This document shows, piece after piece, positions 1-7,577 of a DNA stretch of 30,315 nt. Position 1 is the stretch's first letter. Each line of letters begins with the position of its first letter. The DNA is taken from contig DASRSE010000018.1 in the NCBI GenBank assembly GCA_035656655.1, forward strand, positions 1-30,315, given 5' to 3'. Position numbers and translations under genes: made by a program. The notes under the pieces are model-generated. The model was not told where the DNA came from. It saw only the letters and a list, made by a program, of their open reading frames with translations, and ran no database searches. The DNA is from DASRSE01 sp035656655 (lineage in GTDB: Bacteria; Planctomycetota; Planctomycetia; Pirellulales; DASRSE01).

Positions 1-13
1 TGAAAAAGTCGCG

Positions 14-42
14 TTTTCAGAAATATCAAGTTGCCTTATACT
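14..42 (+). promoter_or_regulatory. Possible sigma70-type promoter upstream of hpf
   Basis: A TTTTCA box (14-19) and a TATACT box (37-42) are separated by 17 bases, matching the -35 and -10 consensus at 4 and 5 of 6 positions. It lies about 180 bases before the hpf start and is the best match in the leader. Nothing else in positions 1-221 could be assigned to a gene. Planctomycete promoter consensus is poorly known, so this is a weak call. Confidence 0.3.
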
Positions 43-221
43 CAAAAAAAGGGGGCCGGGCTGGGGTTTTTGCTCGCCACCCCTTTGTCGATCAGCGCGG
101 GGGGAGTAAAATCATCGGCTTCCGTCATTATCCTTCGGTCGTGTTTATTAGGATGCGCGAGTCAGGCGGCCCGGCTAGCGATTCCTGAACTCGTCGCCAG
201 TGCAATCCAGGAGCGGCATCC

Positions 222-545
222 GTGCAGATCAGCATCTCAGTCCGGCATGGGACCTTGAGCGAAACCACCCGCGAGAAGATTTCGGCCAAGGTCGAAAAAC
301 TCGCCAAAGTTTTTGAGCGGCTGACCGCGATTAGCGTGATTCTCGACTTGGAGCATCCCGAAAAGCCGGCCGTGGAAATCAATGTCTCGGCGGAGCACAA
401 ACACGACTTCGTGGCCAAGGAAGCCGCCGACGAAATGTGGGCCGCCCTCGATGGGGCCCTGCATAAACTCGAACAACAATTGCGCAAGTACAAAGAAAAA
501 GTTCAAGAACGACATCGAACGCCGGACGCCAAACGGGGAGAATGA
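222..545 (+). CDS. hpf: Ribosome hibernation promoting factor, short HPF/RaiA type
   Basis: This 107-residue protein has the layout of the short HPF/YfiA family: an N-terminal strand (MQISISVRHG), an amphipathic helix with the TREKISAKVEKLAKVF pattern, central strands, and a second helix (AADEMWAALDGALHKLEQQL) ending in a basic tail. Such proteins bind the decoding region of the 30S subunit in stationary phase and inactivate or dimerise ribosomes. The C-terminal dimerisation domain of long HPF is absent. The GTG start is chosen because AGGAG lies about nine bases before it and the family's first strand begins there. ptsN follows 60 bases downstream, an arrangement also known from rpoN-hpf-ptsN loci of proteobacteria; rpoN itself is not in the window. 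Confidence 0.9.
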   Translation: MQISISVRHGTLSETTREKISAKVEKLAKVFERLTAISVILDLEHPEKPAVEINVSAEHKHDFVAKEAADEMWAALDGALHKLEQQLRKYKEKVQERHRTPDAKRGE

Positions 546-605
546 CCCCGCGCCGTCAACCCGCGCGAGCGGCCGGAGCGATGTGCGGACAGAAAGGATT
601 GAGGC

Positions 606-1082
606 ATGAAGTTTAGTGATTTTGTGTGTGCCGACGCCATTCGCGCGAATCTCCAGGCGGAGGATAAAGAGGGCGTCGTCCGCGAACTGGCGCAGGCCTT
701 GGCCGAAGCCAAACGGATCAATTCCGCCGAAATGGAAAGCATCGTCAAGGCGATCCTCAAACGCGAAGAATTGGGCAGCACCGGCATCGGCCGCGGCGTC
801 GCCGTCCCTCATACGAAGCATCCCAGCGTCGACCGTCTGGTGGGGACCATTGGCGTCAGCCAGTCGGGGGTCGATTTCGACAGCCTCGACGGCGAAAAGG
901 TCCAGTTGTTTTTCTTGCTGATCTCGCCTCCGGATCGGCCTGGCGACCACCTGCGGGCGCTCGAAAACATCTCGCGGCAATTGCGCGATGACACGTTTTG
1001 CAAATTTCTCAAACAATCGAAGTCCGCGGAAGACATCAAGCACTTGTTGGAAGAAGCCGATCATCAGCAGTTCGGCAAGTGA
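606..1082 (+). CDS. ptsN: PTS IIA component, nitrogen-regulatory (IIANtr) type
   Basis: A 158-residue single-domain PTS EIIA type 2 protein. The phosphorylatable histidine is His69 in GRGVAVPHTKHP, the family's active-site signature, with LGSTGIG just before it. IIANtr accepts phosphate from HPr-type carriers and usually acts by binding regulatory targets rather than transporting sugar. No IIB or IIC domain is fused or adjacent, which supports a regulatory role. An AAAGGA ribosome binding site (593-598) sits seven bases before the ATG. It lies between hpf and ptsH in the same direction, so co-transcription is likely. The C-terminus is a little longer than typical IIANtr, ending in a charged helix. 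Confidence 0.9.
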   Translation: MKFSDFVCADAIRANLQAEDKEGVVRELAQALAEAKRINSAEMESIVKAILKREELGSTGIGRGVAVPHTKHPSVDRLVGTIGVSQSGVDFDSLDGEKVQLFFLLISPPDRPGDHLRALENISRQLRDDTFCKFLKQSKSAEDIKHLLEEADHQQFGK

Positions 1083-1132
1083 GCCGAATGCCGGGCCGGC
1101 GGCCTGGGGCGGGCGTTTTGAACGGCGAACCT

Positions 1133-1411
1133 ATGAATGGCACCGTAGCACGGAACGTGACCGTTACGAATACCGAAGGATTACACGTTCGGCCCTGCGA
1201 TTTGATTCAGAAACTGGCGCGGAAATTCACCGCGCAGATCGAGATTGTGTGTGGGTCGGAGCGAGTGGATGCAAAGAGCATCCTCTCCTTGCTGAGCATC
1301 GCGGCGTCCGCGCCTCGCGGAACAGGTTTGACGATCGAGGCGAGCGGCGCGGATGCGGAGGCGGCCCTCGAGGCGTTGGCCGAGCTTTTTGCTCGCAACT
1401 TTGACGAATAA
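1133..1411 (+). CDS. ptsH: Phosphocarrier protein HPr
   Basis: A 92-residue HPr, close to the usual 85-90. His18 in EGLHVRPCDLIQKLARKF is the phospho-acceptor from enzyme I (His15 in E. coli numbering). Ser49 in DAKSILSLLSIAA occupies the position of the regulatory serine phosphorylated by HPr kinase in Firmicutes; no hprK is in this window. The motif normally read as SIMGLM is here SILSLL. The open frame extends upstream to 998, but the family N-terminus begins with the strand after ATG 1133. The upstream part overlaps ptsN in another frame and looks non-coding. Cys22, following HVRP, replaces the alanine common at that position. Confidence 0.93.
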   Translation: MNGTVARNVTVTNTEGLHVRPCDLIQKLARKFTAQIEIVCGSERVDAKSILSLLSIAASAPRGTGLTIEASGADAEAALEALAELFARNFDE

Positions 1412-1667
1412 ACTAGACCTTTAACCAACAGGCGCGCGCCGGACGTCCGAGCGGATTAACTTCCTGGGACTCTGGCGCTTGCCCGACACGTTGCTGTCGT
1501 TTGCGTTGGCTGCCTTGGCAGTCAGCCGGTCTCCCATTTCCTTTTGAATTGGGTCCGGCGAGTCTCCAGCGCGACCCCGGCAACCCAACGAGGCGTCCGT
1601 TCGGTCGAGCGTACCGCGTGTTGCCATTAGCAGCGCGGATGTTCCCGGCGGTCCGCTCGGCGGTGCC

Positions 1668-3410
1668 ATGCAAAAACTCCAAGGAATCGCGGTTTCACCC
1701 GGCCTCGCCATTGGCGAAGCCTTGGTGATGGACACGGAGGGATTTCGCATCCCGCGCCGGTTCGTCGCTCGCGATGCCGTGGACGACGAATTGGAGCGGC
1801 TCGGCAAAGCCATTGCCGCGGCGGCCAGCGAAATCGAGCAGAATCGCGACACCGTCGCGCGTGAGCTGGGCAGCCAGTACGCCGCAATCTTTGAAGCCCA
1901 CCTCTCGATGCTCCACGATCCGCGCTTGCGGAGCGAACTCGACGAGATGATCCGCGAGCGGCACTACTCGCCTGAATATGCCGTCAGCCGCACCCTCCGC
2001 CGCTACGCCAAGGTCTTTCAAACGCTGCAAAGCAGCTATATGGCCGAGCGGGCCAGCGATATTTTCGACATCGAAAAACGCTTGCTCCGCAATTTGCTCG
2101 GCCGCCGCCGTGAGGAGCTCTCGCGGCTGACATCGCCAGTTGTCGTCCTCGCTCACAATCTCACGCCGAGCGAAACGGCCAACCTCGACCGCAACTATGT
2201 TCGCGGGTTTGTCACCGAGATTGGCGGACCCGGCAGCCATACCGCCATCGTCGCCGAAGGGTTGGAGATTCCCGCCGTCGTCGGCGTCGGGCCGTTTCTG
2301 ACCGACGTGTCGGGCGGAGATTTGGTCATCATTGACGGCGATCAAGGGCTCGTGATCCTGCAACCGGACGAAGAGACGGTCGCCAAGTATCGCCACGACA
2401 TCGAAACGAAGAAAACCCGCGCGGTCAAGCTCGAGTCGCTGCGCAATCTGCCTGCCGAAACCGCGTGCGGCGTCCGGATTCAACTCTCCGGAAACATTGA
2501 GTTTCCCTACGAAGTGCATCCGTGCGTCGATCGCGGGAGCGACGGGATCGGCCTCTATCGGACCGAGTTCTTGTATCTCGGGGCCGAAACCGAGCCGACC
2601 GAAGAAGACCACTACGAGGCCTACTCGCGCGTCGCCAAAGCTATGGAGCATCGGCCCGTCGTGATTCGCACGCTCGATCTCGGGGCCGACAAGATGGCCT
2701 CGTTGCCCAAGCCCGAGGACGAACGCAATCCAGTGCTCGGCCTGCGGAGCATCCGCTTGTCGCTGCGCAATCTGCCGCTCTTTCGCACGCAGTTGCGGGC
2801 GATTCTGCGCGCGAGCGTGCTGGGCGATCTGCGGGTGATGTTTCCGCTGATCACGACGCTGCTGGAATTTCGCCAGGCGAAAATGGTCCTGCAAGATGTG
2901 ATGGAAGATTTGGAAGAAAAGGGAGTCCCGTTCAATCGCGAAATTCTCGTCGGCATGATGGTCGAGGTGCCGGCGGCCGTGATGATGATCGACCGCTTCG
3001 TGCAAGAGGTCGATTTTCTGAGCATTGGGACGAACGATCTGACGCAGTACACGCTCGCGGTGGATCGCGGCAACAAGGACGTGGCCTCGATCTACAATTC
3101 GTGCGATCCGGCCATGCTGCGGCTGATCGAAATGACGTTGTCCGCGGCCAAGGCGGCGAATGTTCCGGTGAACATGTGCGGCCAAATGAGCGGCAACGCC
3201 ATCTATACGATTCTGTTGTTGGGGTTGGGGCTCCGCCAGTTTTCCGTTCCGCCGAGCGCCATTCCCGAAATCAAGAAAATCTGCCGGTCGGTCACCATCG
3301 CGCATTGCGAGAGCGTGGCGAACCGGGTCCGCGAGATGGAGAACGCGCGGGAAATCAAGATTTTTCTCCGCGAGGAATTGAAGAAGTTTGTCCCGGAATT
3401 AGTCGTCTAA
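1668..3410 (+). CDS. ptsI: PTS enzyme I (phosphoenolpyruvate-protein phosphotransferase)
   Basis: A 580-residue full-length enzyme I that autophosphorylates from PEP and passes phosphate to HPr. The domains run in order: N-terminal HPr-binding helical domain (about 1-145), swivelling phosphohistidine domain with His191 in GGPGSHTAIVAEG, and the PEP-binding TIM barrel (about 260-575) with the DFLSIGTNDLTQYTLAVDRGN region and catalytic Cys504 in NMCGQMSGN. The Cys motif differs from the common MCGEMAGD in several residues. There is no N-terminal GAF domain, so it is PtsI rather than PtsP. It follows ptsH after a 256-base spacer with no clear ribosome binding site. Together with ptsN and ptsH it forms a complete phosphorelay lacking a permease. 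Confidence 0.95.
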   Translation: MQKLQGIAVSPGLAIGEALVMDTEGFRIPRRFVARDAVDDELERLGKAIAAAASEIEQNRDTVARELGSQYAAIFEAHLSMLHDPRLRSELDEMIRERHYSPEYAVSRTLRRYAKVFQTLQSSYMAERASDIFDIEKRLLRNLLGRRREELSRLTSPVVVLAHNLTPSETANLDRNYVRGFVTEIGGPGSHTAIVAEGLEIPAVVGVGPFLTDVSGGDLVIIDGDQGLVILQPDEETVAKYRHDIETKKTRAVKLESLRNLPAETACGVRIQLSGNIEFPYEVHPCVDRGSDGIGLYRTEFLYLGAETEPTEEDHYEAYSRVAKAMEHRPVVIRTLDLGADKMASLPKPEDERNPVLGLRSIRLSLRNLPLFRTQLRAILRASVLGDLRVMFPLITTLLEFRQAKMVLQDVMEDLEEKGVPFNREILVGMMVEVPAAVMMIDRFVQEVDFLSIGTNDLTQYTLAVDRGNKDVASIYNSCDPAMLRLIEMTLSAAKAANVPVNMCGQMSGNAIYTILLLGLGLRQFSVPPSAIPEIKKICRSVTIAHCESVANRVREMENAREIKIFLREELKKFVPELVV

Positions 3411-3453
3411 CACGCCGGCTCCGCCGCGCTTTCCAGCTACCGCAATTTTAGTC

Positions 3454-4095
3454 GTGGACAGCATGATTCGTCAGCGCATCCGCATTCGCTTCCGCAAACA
3501 GGAGGATCTCCGCTGGATCAGCCATCGCGATTTGCTGCGCACGTGGGAGCGGTTGTTTCGCCGGGCCGGGTTGCCGTTGTCGATGACCGAAGGCTTTCAT
3601 CCCAAGCCGCGGATGAATTTCCCTTCGGCCTTGGCGGTGGGTATCGCCGGACTGGAAGAAATCGTCGAAATCGAATTGTGCGAGGAGCGCACGGCTGAGG
3701 ACTTGGCGGCGTTGCTGCCGCGGTTCTGTCCGCCGGGCCTGGCGATCGGCGGCGTCGAAGTCCTCGCGGCGAACAGCCGCAAACCGCAAGTCCGCTCGGT
3801 GACGTTTGCGTTGCCGGTGCCGCCGGCGCGGCAAGGCGACCTGGTTGCGCGGATGGGCGTTTTGCTCTCGGAATCAGCCCATTGGATCACGCGTGAGCTG
3901 CGCGCTGCGCCGCTCGATTTGCGCCCGCTCGTCGAAGATTTGCAGCTTCGCGACGGAGTCTTGGAAATGCGGCTACGAGTTCAACAAGAGGGAAGCGCGC
4001 GGCCCCGCGAGGTGTTGCAAGCCTTGGCCATCGCCGATCTCGAAATGGAGGAGGGCGGGCAACTCACCCGCACTCGCGTCGAAATTGAAACCTGA
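3454..4095 (+). CDS. DUF2344 (TIGR03936-like) protein
   Basis: A 213-residue protein (210 if the ATG at 3463 is used) with the hallmark N-terminus of the DUF2344 family: an RIRIRFRKQEDLRWISHRDL stretch followed by FRRAGLPLSMTEGFHPKPRM and a small-residue loop FPSALAVGI. The family is of unknown function and is usually fused to, or encoded beside, a radical-SAM protein next to RNase E/G and the L21 gene. Here it directly precedes RNase E/G and rplU, matching that context, but no radical-SAM partner is in the window. Neither start has a good ribosome binding site. It begins 44 bases after ptsI and may be on the same transcript. Confidence 0.82.
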   Translation: MDSMIRQRIRIRFRKQEDLRWISHRDLLRTWERLFRRAGLPLSMTEGFHPKPRMNFPSALAVGIAGLEEIVEIELCEERTAEDLAALLPRFCPPGLAIGGVEVLAANSRKPQVRSVTFALPVPPARQGDLVARMGVLLSESAHWITRELRAAPLDLRPLVEDLQLRDGVLEMRLRVQQEGSARPREVLQALAIADLEMEEGGQLTRTRVEIET

Positions 4096-4113
4096 AACAA
4101 CCCACGTTCGAAG

Positions 4114-4163
4114 TTCGAGCCGAAACTCGAGCGAGGCCGCGATGCGGCCGGGATCGCTCCCGG
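4114..4163 (+). promoter_or_regulatory. Three consecutive hairpins in the RNase E/G leader
   Basis: Three perfect or near-perfect stems lie back to back before the RNase E/G start. The first is TTCGAG/CTCGAG (4114-4119 with 4126-4131, loop of six). The second is GGCCGC/GCGGCC (4135-4140 with 4144-4149, loop of three). The third is CCGGGA/TCCCGG (4148-4153 with 4158-4163, loop of four), sharing two bases with the second. No T-run follows, so this is not a typical intrinsic terminator. Whether it regulates the gene is an inference. Confidence 0.5.
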
Positions 4164-4219
4164 CGGAACGCGCCCCGCGGCGTCGAACGATCCACCGCCA
4201 GGAAACAGAAAGCCCCCCG

Positions 4220-5863
4220 ATGAAGCAAGAGATGCTGATTAACGTATCGCAACCGGAGGAATGCCGGATTGCGATCGTGGAGGACGGAGTCCTCGAAGAA
4301 CTGTACATTGAACGTTCCAGCCAAGACAACTACGTCGGCAACATTTACAAAGGCAAGGTCGTCAATCTCGAACCGAGCATTCAAGCCGCTTTCGTCGATT
4401 TTGGCGTGGGCCGCAACGGCTTTTTGCACATCAGCGACATCGAGCCGCAGTACTTTCGCCAAGGAGGCTTCGACCCGGACAAGCCGAACGAGTTTGGCGG
4501 GCGTCCTTCGCGGCCGGAGTTTGCCGATCTGGACGACGACGAGCACGATTTTGGCGACGACGACCCCGCCCCGCGCGATCCGCGCCAGCGCCGTCCGCGT
4601 CCGGGCGCGCGGCCGCGCATCAAGCCTCCCATTCAAGACATTTTGCGCCGCGGCGACGAAGTCTTGGTCCAGGTTATCAAAGAGGGAATCGGCACCAAGG
4701 GACCGACGCTGTCGACCTATATCAGCATTCCTGGCCGCTATCTCGTGTTGATGCCCGCGCTCGGCCGAGTCGGCGTGTCGCGCAAGATCGAAGACGACGA
4801 AGCGCGGCGGAAGCTCCGCGACGTGATGCACGAACTGAGCCCCCCCAAGGGGCTCGGGTTCATCGTTCGCACGGCGGGGGTCGATCGTACGAAGAAAGAA
4901 ATTTCGCGCGACTTGGCCTACTTGTTGCGGCTGTGGAAGGTCATCGTGCGGCGGATCAAGAAGCATCCCGCGCCGATCGACATCTACGAAGAGAGCGACA
5001 TGATCATCCGCACGATCCGCGACATCTTCACGGGCGAAGTCGACGCGATCTACATCGATGAAAAACAGGCGTACGAGCGCGCGAAGGAGTTTTTGCAGAT
5101 CGTGATGCCGCGCTATGTGAATCGCTTGCAGTTCTACTCCGGCAAAGAGCCGCTCTTCCACAAATACAACATCGAAGACGAAATCAACCGCATCCATCAG
5201 CGCAAGGTCCCGCTGCGGCACGGCGGTTCGATCGTGATTGACTCGACCGAGGCCCTGGTCGCGATCGACGTGAACAGCGGCAACTTTCGCGCGGATAACT
5301 CCGCGGATGAAACCGCCTATCAGATGAATATTCACGCCGCCAAGGAAATCGCGCGGCAGCTCCGCTTGCGCGACCTGGGCGGGGTGATCGTGAACGACTT
5401 CATCGACATGCGCAAAGAGCGCCATCGCCGCGGCGTCGAGCGGGCGCTGCGCGACGCGGTCAAACGCGATCGGGCGCGCACCAAGATCCTGCGCATCAGT
5501 CCGTTCGGGCTAGTCGAAATGACGCGGCAGCGGATTCGCCCCAGTTTGAAAAAGAGCGTCTACAAGGACTGTCCGTGCTGCGTCGGGACCGGCGTCGTGA
5601 AAAGCTCGGAAAGCATGGCGATCGAGGTCATGCGGTTGTTGATCTTGGCCGGCCAGCGCGACGACATCAACAAAATTTCCGTGACCGTCGAGGACGAGGT
5701 CGCGACCTATTTGAACAACAAAAAGCGCCGCGAAATGGCCCGTCTTGAGGACGAGGGGAACATGACCGTGCAAATCTATGGGTTGAAAGGGGTTTCGCCC
5801 GAGCATTTGGCGGTGGAATGCCAAGATGGAACGGGCCGCGAGATCAAATTTCCGCTCGGATAA
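4220..5863 (+). CDS. rng: Ribonuclease E/G family endoribonuclease
   Basis: A 547-residue RNase G-like enzyme for single-strand endonucleolytic processing and decay of RNA. The N-terminus MKQEMLINVSQPEECRIAIV and the following S1 RNA-binding domain are clear. The two Mg-binding aspartates are Asp350 in AIDVNSGNF and Asp393 in VNDFIDM. The zinc-link motif CPCC (Cys451-Cys454) within DCPCCVGTG should mediate dimerisation. Unusually, the S1 domain is split by roughly 50 residues (about 81-135) that are first very acidic and then Arg/Pro-rich. There is no long C-terminal degradosome scaffold, so it resembles RNase G or a short RNase E. The open frame extends upstream to 3806 but that part overlaps DUF2344 and is non-coding. 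No ribosome binding site is at usual spacing; AGGA lies about 17 bases upstream. Confidence 0.93.
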   Translation: MKQEMLINVSQPEECRIAIVEDGVLEELYIERSSQDNYVGNIYKGKVVNLEPSIQAAFVDFGVGRNGFLHISDIEPQYFRQGGFDPDKPNEFGGRPSRPEFADLDDDEHDFGDDDPAPRDPRQRRPRPGARPRIKPPIQDILRRGDEVLVQVIKEGIGTKGPTLSTYISIPGRYLVLMPALGRVGVSRKIEDDEARRKLRDVMHELSPPKGLGFIVRTAGVDRTKKEISRDLAYLLRLWKVIVRRIKKHPAPIDIYEESDMIIRTIRDIFTGEVDAIYIDEKQAYERAKEFLQIVMPRYVNRLQFYSGKEPLFHKYNIEDEINRIHQRKVPLRHGGSIVIDSTEALVAIDVNSGNFRADNSADETAYQMNIHAAKEIARQLRLRDLGGVIVNDFIDMRKERHRRGVERALRDAVKRDRARTKILRISPFGLVEMTRQRIRPSLKKSVYKDCPCCVGTGVVKSSESMAIEVMRLLILAGQRDDINKISVTVEDEVATYLNNKKRREMARLEDEGNMTVQIYGLKGVSPEHLAVECQDGTGREIKFPLG

Positions 5864-5977
5864 GCCCTCGACGACCGCCCTCCGTTTCGCTACACTAAGT
5901 CGTTTCGCTGGGCCTCGTCGCGGGGCCGGCGGAACGATTTTTCTCCTTTCGATACCGGTTTTTGCCAGCCCTCTGCC

Positions 5978-6289
5978 ATGTACGCAATTATCACCGACGG
6001 CGATCGTCAGCATAAAGTTGAAGTAGGCCAAGAACTCGACATCGACCTGCGGACGTTGTCGGCTGGCGAAACCGTGACGTTTGAACGCGTGCTGGCGATC
6101 GGCAACGGCACCGACATTCGCATCGGCGCCCCGGCCTTGGCGGGAGCGAGCGTAACGGCCGAAGTCGTCGGGCCGACGCAAGGTCCCAAGCTGATCATCC
6201 AGAAAAAGCGCCGCCGCAAGAATATGAAGCGCCGCACCGGCCATCGCCAACTTCACACCCGCGTGAAGATCTCGACCATCAACGCTTAG
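5978..6289 (+). CDS. rplU: 50S ribosomal protein L21
   Basis: A 103-residue L21, the usual length. The N-terminal MYAIITDGDRQHKVEVGQEL strand pair, the GETVTFERVLAIG core and the basic C-terminal signature KKRRRKNMKRRTGHRQLHT, which binds 23S rRNA, are all present. It follows RNase E/G by 114 bases, a conserved arrangement. A very weak promoter-like pair (TCGACG at 5868, TACACT at 5891, spacer 17) lies in that gap. The usual partners rpmA (L27) and obgE do not follow; instead an intrinsic terminator ends the unit within 45 bases. Confidence 0.96.
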   Translation: MYAIITDGDRQHKVEVGQELDIDLRTLSAGETVTFERVLAIGNGTDIRIGAPALAGASVTAEVVGPTQGPKLIIQKKRRRKNMKRRTGHRQLHTRVKISTINA

Positions 6290-6299
6290 CGCGCGTGGG

Positions 6300-6334
6300 C
6301 CGCGATTGCGGACCGCATCGCGGGATCGTTTTTT
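6300..6334 (+). terminator. Intrinsic terminator after rplU
   Basis: The stem CCGCGA/TCGCGG (6300-6305 with 6318-6323) continues past a single bulged T into TGCG/CGCA with a three-base loop. It is followed within six bases by a run of six T (6329-6334). This closes the RNase E/G-rplU transcription unit 11 bases after the rplU stop codon. Confidence 0.72.
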
Positions 6335-6439
6335 CAGCCGCCCTCGCCTGCGCATGCGACAGCTGTGTTACGCCTCCACGGCTTAAATACAGTCCTTGGT
6401 CCGCATCGAATCGGACGGCGTTGTGGCTACGCGCCGCTC

Positions 6440-6527
6440 GTCATACCTGCGCACGCGGGAATCCAGGTCTGCGAGTCGAGTGGGGTCGCACCACGACGCG
6501 CTGGATTCCGGCCTGCGCGGGAATGAC
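6440..6527. repeat. Imperfect inverted repeat of the CGTCATTCCCGCG family
   Basis: Two 27-base arms (6440-6466 and 6501-6527) are reverse complements with four mismatches, separated by 34 bases. The arms contain GCGGGAATCCAG and CGCGGGAATGAC cores. Related copies occur at 14872-14966 and 15139-15233, so this is a dispersed element. It lies between the convergent rplU and methyltransferase genes. No open frame within it looks real; the rest of 6335-6578 shows nothing else. Confidence 0.75.
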
Positions 6528-6578
6528 GGAATCGTGGGCGTGCGCTAGCCCAGGACGTTCGGTGGCCGCCCGCGGTGA

Positions 6579-7577
6579 TTACTTCAGCACCCAGGTTTGC
6601 CGCAGCAGCCGCGTGGGGGGCTGCGGACCGCGAAATTGCCAATTCCACGATTCCGTCGCCAGCATGCAGGCTAGCATCGTGGTCGTTTGAATCGGATGGC
6701 GAACCGCGACCGGAAAGGCGCGGGCGAATAACTTGAACGCCGCTGTGCTGCGAAACGCGCGCCGCGTCCGCCGCAGCCATTCTTCCGAGGTCAGGTGATA
6801 ATCCTCGGTGCCATCGGCCGTCTTGATGAGTTCAAACGCATCGCCCGCGCAGCGCTCGAATTGGCCCATGGCAGGATACCAACCGCCGAAACTGCGCGCG
6901 AGCCAGGCCCAGTGCCAATTGTCGGAGCCCCGCGGATGACGCCAAGGACTTGCGAGCAGCGCTTTCGGATCGGGCGTGCGCACGAAATGAATCGTCGTAT
7001 TGATCAACCGCCGATTCTCGGAGCGCGGATCGATCATCCGGCGAAAGATCGCGAACATCTCGCCGTAGATCGCGTCGGCTTGGCCGGCGGCCGCTTCGCG
7101 CGGTTGCACAAAATGTTCGATCGGACCGTTCGCGACGACGGCGTCAAAGCGCCCGGTCCACTCTTCGCCCAGCCTGCGATAGTTCAACAATCGCGCGTCC
7201 AGTCCGCGGCGGCGGCAGAGATCGACTTGCTCCGGCGAGATCGTGACGCCGATTCCCTCCGCGCCGCGTTGCCGCACGGTTTCGAGCAAGCTTCCATTGC
7301 CGCAGCCAACTTCCAGGATCCGCATCCCCGCCCGGCAGCCGACCTCGTCGAGCACGTAATCGATCTGCCGCTGCTGCGCGACTTCGTACGGAACGGTCGG
7401 ATCGCCGGCGTAGATTCCTTCGGTGTAATCGAGGATGCCGAGCGTAGGAAAGAATTTGTCGAAAACGGTGTAGCACTGCACGACCGTTGCGGGATCGCGC
7501 ACTTCCAGCGGCAGCGGCTCGAACTTGCTCGGGGCGTTTCCGGGAGGCGTTTGGTTTGGCACCGTCGCGACAGACAT
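6579..7577 (-). CDS. SAM-dependent methyltransferase, cyclopropane-fatty-acid-synthase-like
   Basis: A 332-residue class I methyltransferase. Motif I is ILEVGCGNGS (residues 87-96), followed by GIGVTISPEQVDLCRRRGLDAR, which closely matches the LTLSPEQ segment of cyclopropane fatty acid synthases, and by GPIEHF where those enzymes have the MFEH motif. The C-terminal ESWNWQFRG region also resembles that family. CFA synthases transfer a methyl carbon from SAM to unsaturated phospholipid chains, but the family includes enzymes with other lipid or small-molecule substrates, so the substrate is open. No signal peptide or membrane segment is seen. An AAGGA site lies seven bases before the ATG. It is transcribed alone, convergent with rplU and divergent from glnN. 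Confidence 0.8.
   Translation of the reverse strand: MSVATVPNQTPPGNAPSKFEPLPLEVRDPATVVQCYTVFDKFFPTLGILDYTEGIYAGDPTVPYEVAQQRQIDYVLDEVGCRAGMRILEVGCGNGSLLETVRQRGAEGIGVTISPEQVDLCRRRGLDARLLNYRRLGEEWTGRFDAVVANGPIEHFVQPREAAAGQADAIYGEMFAIFRRMIDPRSENRRLINTTIHFVRTPDPKALLASPWRHPRGSDNWHWAWLARSFGGWYPAMGQFERCAGDAFELIKTADGTEDYHLTSEEWLRRTRRAFRSTAAFKLFARAFPVAVRHPIQTTTMLACMLATESWNWQFRGPQPPTRLLRQTWVLK

Noticed and set aside
1412..1667. A hidden gene or regulatory RNA between ptsH and ptsI
   Set aside because: Open frames here are short and lack protein-like composition; only a small CTGCC/GGCAG stem is seen, which is not enough to call a feature.
1695..3305. A 536-codon open frame on the minus strand opposite ptsI, and similar long antisense frames opposite RNase E/G, glnN, atpA and hflX
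   Set aside because: These are shadows of GC-rich coding genes. They are His/Arg/Asp-rich in the way expected from antisense codons and match no family.
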